Shown piece by piece: positions 61,014 to 64,000 of a DNA stretch of 64,000 bases. The DNA is from Ziziphus jujuba (lineage: Eukaryota > Streptophyta > Magnoliopsida > Rosales > Rhamnaceae): the NCBI RefSeq assembly GCF_031755915.1, contig NC_083382.1:1736001-1800000 (forward strand), in the 5' to 3' direction. The translations under genes and the position numbers were made by a program. Positions within the stretch are counted from its first letter, which is position 1. The number at the start of each line of letters is the position of its first letter. Below the pieces are notes generated by a model that saw only the letters and a program-made list of their open reading frames with translations, was not told the DNA's origin and ran no database searches.

Positions 61014-61470
61014 AAGACTATTGTGTCGTTTGGGAGATGAAATGAAAGAGCAATGTAACAAATAATGAAAAAATTAATTTTGAACTAAAAGATTACTAAC
61101 CTATAAACTTGTTTTTGAAACCAAGACAAGAGAACAGAAAAGAAACATTCACAAATATTATCCAAAATTTGCAAACTTCGTATCCATATCTTAAATTGGT
61201 AGGTGTTAAATTATATAACTACATCTAGAAATACAAACATATGGATAATAGGAACACTTTGTTAGAGCCACAATATATTCAATAACCATACACAAAAATA
61301 TTCATGGAAACCCCAAGAAAGAATCTCCTTCTAGCTAGTAAGGCCAAAAACCTCCATCTTGCCTCTTTACAAGGATCTGATTGTACTCTGGCCTTGATGT
61401 CTGCAAATGAAATCATTCATTCAACTATTAATAAAGTTGATAAAATTCATAACATCCAAACTTGTCAGCT
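61014..61470. other. Segment X, copy 2 (continued)
   Basis: Matches 30750-31219 closely. Includes the second copy of the unrecognised candidate exon (minus strand, 61279-61400, after TTTGCAG). Interrupted on the right by a CACTA end at 61471. Confidence 0.55.
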
Positions 61471-64000
61471 CACTACTAGAATCGCATTGATAAATAACGC
61501 AATAAATGTGTCGCACAAAATAAACAACGATGCATCCTATGGCGTCGTCTAAAGTCATGTCGCTAAATCCATAAGATAACAAGGGACGCAGTATGAGAGT
61601 CGCCAATCTTTTAGTTTTTAGCTACGCATATTGACTTTTAACGACGCATTCTATTAATCCACTTATAGCACGCATTATTTGGCAACGCTTCACCACATTG
61701 TCGCTAAAAATATATTAGTAACTGTTTTATATAGCGGCGCTAAATATATTAGTCACTAATGAGTCGCCTATTTAGGGATGCATTAATAGAGTCGTCTATT
61801 TAGCGACACATTAATAAAGTTGACTATTTAGCGACGCATTAGTAGAGTCACCTCTTTAGCGATGCATTAATATAGTCGCGTATTTAGTGACGCATCGACA
61901 CTTTTAGCGATGCATTATTTGTTAATATGTTGCCCCTCCTTTTGTTTTATAATTTTTTTAAATTTTGTGAAAGGTGATTAAAACAGTAAAAATATAAAAA
62001 TAATTAAAATACAAAAAAATGAAAATTAGCTTCATCTAAAATAATTAGAATAAAAAATTTAAAATAACTATTTTGTCATAACAAATTAATTATCAAATAA
62101 ATTAAATATCATCTCATTGATATATTTTCACATAATTTGTAAACTATTATATTTTTTATAACAAATTTAATATTAATTAAGCTTCCATGAATGCATACTC
62201 ATTGAGATGGAAGTTGACATTCTCTTGTTGACAATATTACACCCTCATAATACATATGGAAAAATTAAAAAAGTTATTAACACTTATGCAAAAAAAATAA
62301 AATATTAATCATTATTAAATTTGTAATTTAGTAAATGAAAATTTAAAGAATATTACAATTGTTCTTAAGATTTGGTGAGGTACATTTCTCTCCCCACAGT
62401 CATTACAAACATAGTCACTCTCACATTCATCCTGGTTATCATTTTCATCGATACTCGGCAACTATATGACAAATGGATTGTAAGCCATCGTAGAATTTCT
62501 AAGAACATTGTCTTCCACAAAAATACGATGTTGTGGTGAAGTTAAAACAATAGACCATCTTGAATCAAGTTGATCTTAAACATAAAATACTTGTTGAACT
62601 TAGCAAAACAATGTCAAGCAATATCATAAACAAAATTTCTACAAAAACAAGATTAATAAAACCCAACGAACCTAACCTACGGTTAAAACGAAAGAAAAAA
62701 AAAAAAACCCACTCATGTCTCCGCCAACCACAAAGAAAAAAGAAAACCTAAACGATGGAGACAAAGAAAGAAACCCAGAAAATCACGAGGGCGACATAGA
62801 GAAATCCAACTTCCCAACCGACAACAACGTAGGCAAATGAAAAATGAAATCCGAAATATTACTCTTTAAGTCTCTCTTAGATTGCATCGAAATCTAATAT
62901 CTATTAGATAGTGTACTTGATGTAGTTTTAAAAAAAAAAAGGGATTCAAAGGAGCGTATAAAAATTTTAAAATGCACCAAAAATTTTCAAAAAATGATAA
63001 AAACACGCCTTTTCTCCCAATTGCATTTTTTTCTTTGATTAATTTTTTATTTTTTATTTACAAATAAAAACTGAAAATATTTCTAAAAAATACGAAGCAA
63101 AATATCCAAGATTGCTATTTATTATTCTATTTTTCAAGTACACCTTTATTATTTATAAAATTTGCATGTCTTCTATAATTTTTGTTTTTTTTTTAATTGA
63201 GAGAACAAGCAATGCATTCTCTTCAAGAAGGGTCACTTGTTCTTGAATTGTGGGGTCAAATGAAGCATTATGATCAGAAAGTGTCGCTTGTTTCATTTTT
63301 TATATTTTCTTTATAATAATCTTTAGATAATTTTTTAATTGTTCATCTACAAATATATTCATGTAGCAATCCAATGAACAGAAATTCCATTGATTTGAAA
63401 ATAGAAAATAGTTTTGTCAATGGTCTTCTCAGTTATTCACATATATGTGTATAGACGAGACACAAAATATCTCAAGACCTAATTTGAGATAGGGTAGCGA
63501 ATATAGAATTCTAATTCAACAAGCATTTATTGACCAATTTATCTATATAAGTATGTTAAATGAGCTTAACTTTCATGTGTTTGTGGTTAATGATAGTTTA
63601 GTTGTTTTTAGAAATTGAAAGTCTATTAAATTGCTTTTTCTTTTAAAAAAAATAAAATTGAAGGAATAGGCGATGCAATTCCATTAAAACGTGTCGCCTA
63701 TTCCATTTTTTTTTCAATCTTTAATTAGTTTTGTTGATTGCTCATCTACAAATATTAAAAAAAAAAAAAGCATATTTGTAAAACTAAAAAATTACTGAAG
63801 ACAACTTTCAAATTGAAAAAAAGTTAGAAATTAGTTGGGTGAAACTGCAATGCAGTTGTTGACAAATGCGTCGCCTTCTAGTCTATTTAATGACTCTTTC
63901 TTAAAAGACTGCTTCGCCTAAAACTATATTAGTTATTTCTTATTATATTATTACACCCAAGTTATTTGACCTGATGGTGTGGTGATTTCTTAAGAGTGTA
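61471..64000. mobile_element. CACTA (En/Spm) element, left end, runs off window
   Basis: Starts CACTACTAGAATCGC exactly where similarity to segment X copy 3 (empty at 31219/31220) stops. 61560-61930 is packed with subterminal-type repeats on GCGACGCATT/TTTAGCGAC in both orientations. Similar motifs return at 63270-63290, 63670-63700 and 63870-63920. A DUF4216-like remnant lies inside. The right terminus is not in the window. Confidence 0.75.
62380..62600 (-). pseudogene. CACTA-associated DUF4216-like protein fragment
   Basis: Minus-strand reading gives V-Q-Q-V-F-Y-V, a TAA, then D-Q-L-D-S-R-W-S-I-V-L-T-S-P-Q. This matches the V-F-Y-V-x-D-P-x-D-x-x-W-x-V-V-L pattern that ends DUF4216 domains of plant CACTA proteins. 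It continues with N-S-T-M-A-Y-N-P-F-V-I, a TAG, then an acidic stretch with D-E-C-E-S-D-Y-V-C-N-D-C-G. Two stop codons make it non-functional. Domain identification is from memory of the family pattern. Confidence 0.65.

Noticed and set aside
61304..61552. 82-aa plus-strand frame
   Set aside because: Antisense to the candidate exon, and its last third is CACTA terminal sequence.

Overview
This is a nuclear window from a flowering plant, probably a eudicot; I cannot name the species. The evidence is an AT-rich background, genes with GT-AG introns, two degenerate Ty3/Gypsy retrotransposons (one with a clear initiator-Met tRNA primer site, the other with a degenerate one), CACTA-type ends, hAT-like MITEs and many (TA)n microsatellites. 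Nothing bacterial is present.

The gene content is dominated by a minus-strand cluster of eight loci encoding LRAT/NC-domain proteins (lecithin retinol acyltransferase-like, NlpC/P60 fold): A (2.25-3.64 kb), B (4.75-13.0 kb, split by a retrotransposon), C (13.4-14.5), H (34.6-35.3), F (36.7-37.7), E (37.9-38.8), G (43.4-45.8) and D (46.2-47.35). All share a two-exon plan: exon 1 ends at the codon after the first catalytic His, and exon 2 carries the VIHF box, the Cys box and the membrane segments. They form two classes. Class 1 (B, F, G) keeps N-C-E-D/G at the Cys box. Class 2 (A, C, D, E) has lost the Cys and has a longer C-terminal membrane tail. They occur as repeated class1-class2 pairs (B-C, F-E, G-D), so the cluster grew by duplication of a two-gene unit. 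No locus combines an intact frame with a complete His-His-Cys triad. D is the best intact frame (323 aa, Cys to Gly). E is intact but shortened by a stop. G is open but lacks the second His and a visible ATG. A, B, C, F and H are broken.

The mobile elements are: (i) a Ty3/Gypsy element at 5308-11167 inside exon 2 of gene B, with gag and protease remnants and no RT/RNaseH or integrase core; (ii) a minus-orientation Ty3/Gypsy element at 49730-56596 with gag, protease and partial RT and a truncated 3' LTR; (iii) six copies of one roughly 3-kb LTR family as solo LTRs (1-1931, 17600-20806, 21262-24268, 25294-28712, 31455-34328, 57745-61013); (iv) CACTA sequences at about 14.56-16.08 kb and 61.47-64 kb, the latter with a DUF4216-like remnant; (v) several MITEs.

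Between these lies a second paralogous, non-LRAT segment ('X') in copies at about 17.06-25.3, 28.7-31.45 and 56.6-61.47 kb. These copies act as empty-site controls for one another's insertions. X contains small exon-like stretches on the minus strand that I do not recognise. A likely first exon of a small single-pass membrane protein lies at 41535-41687 (minus). Coordinates of exon ends come from reading splice sites by eye; no computation was run.
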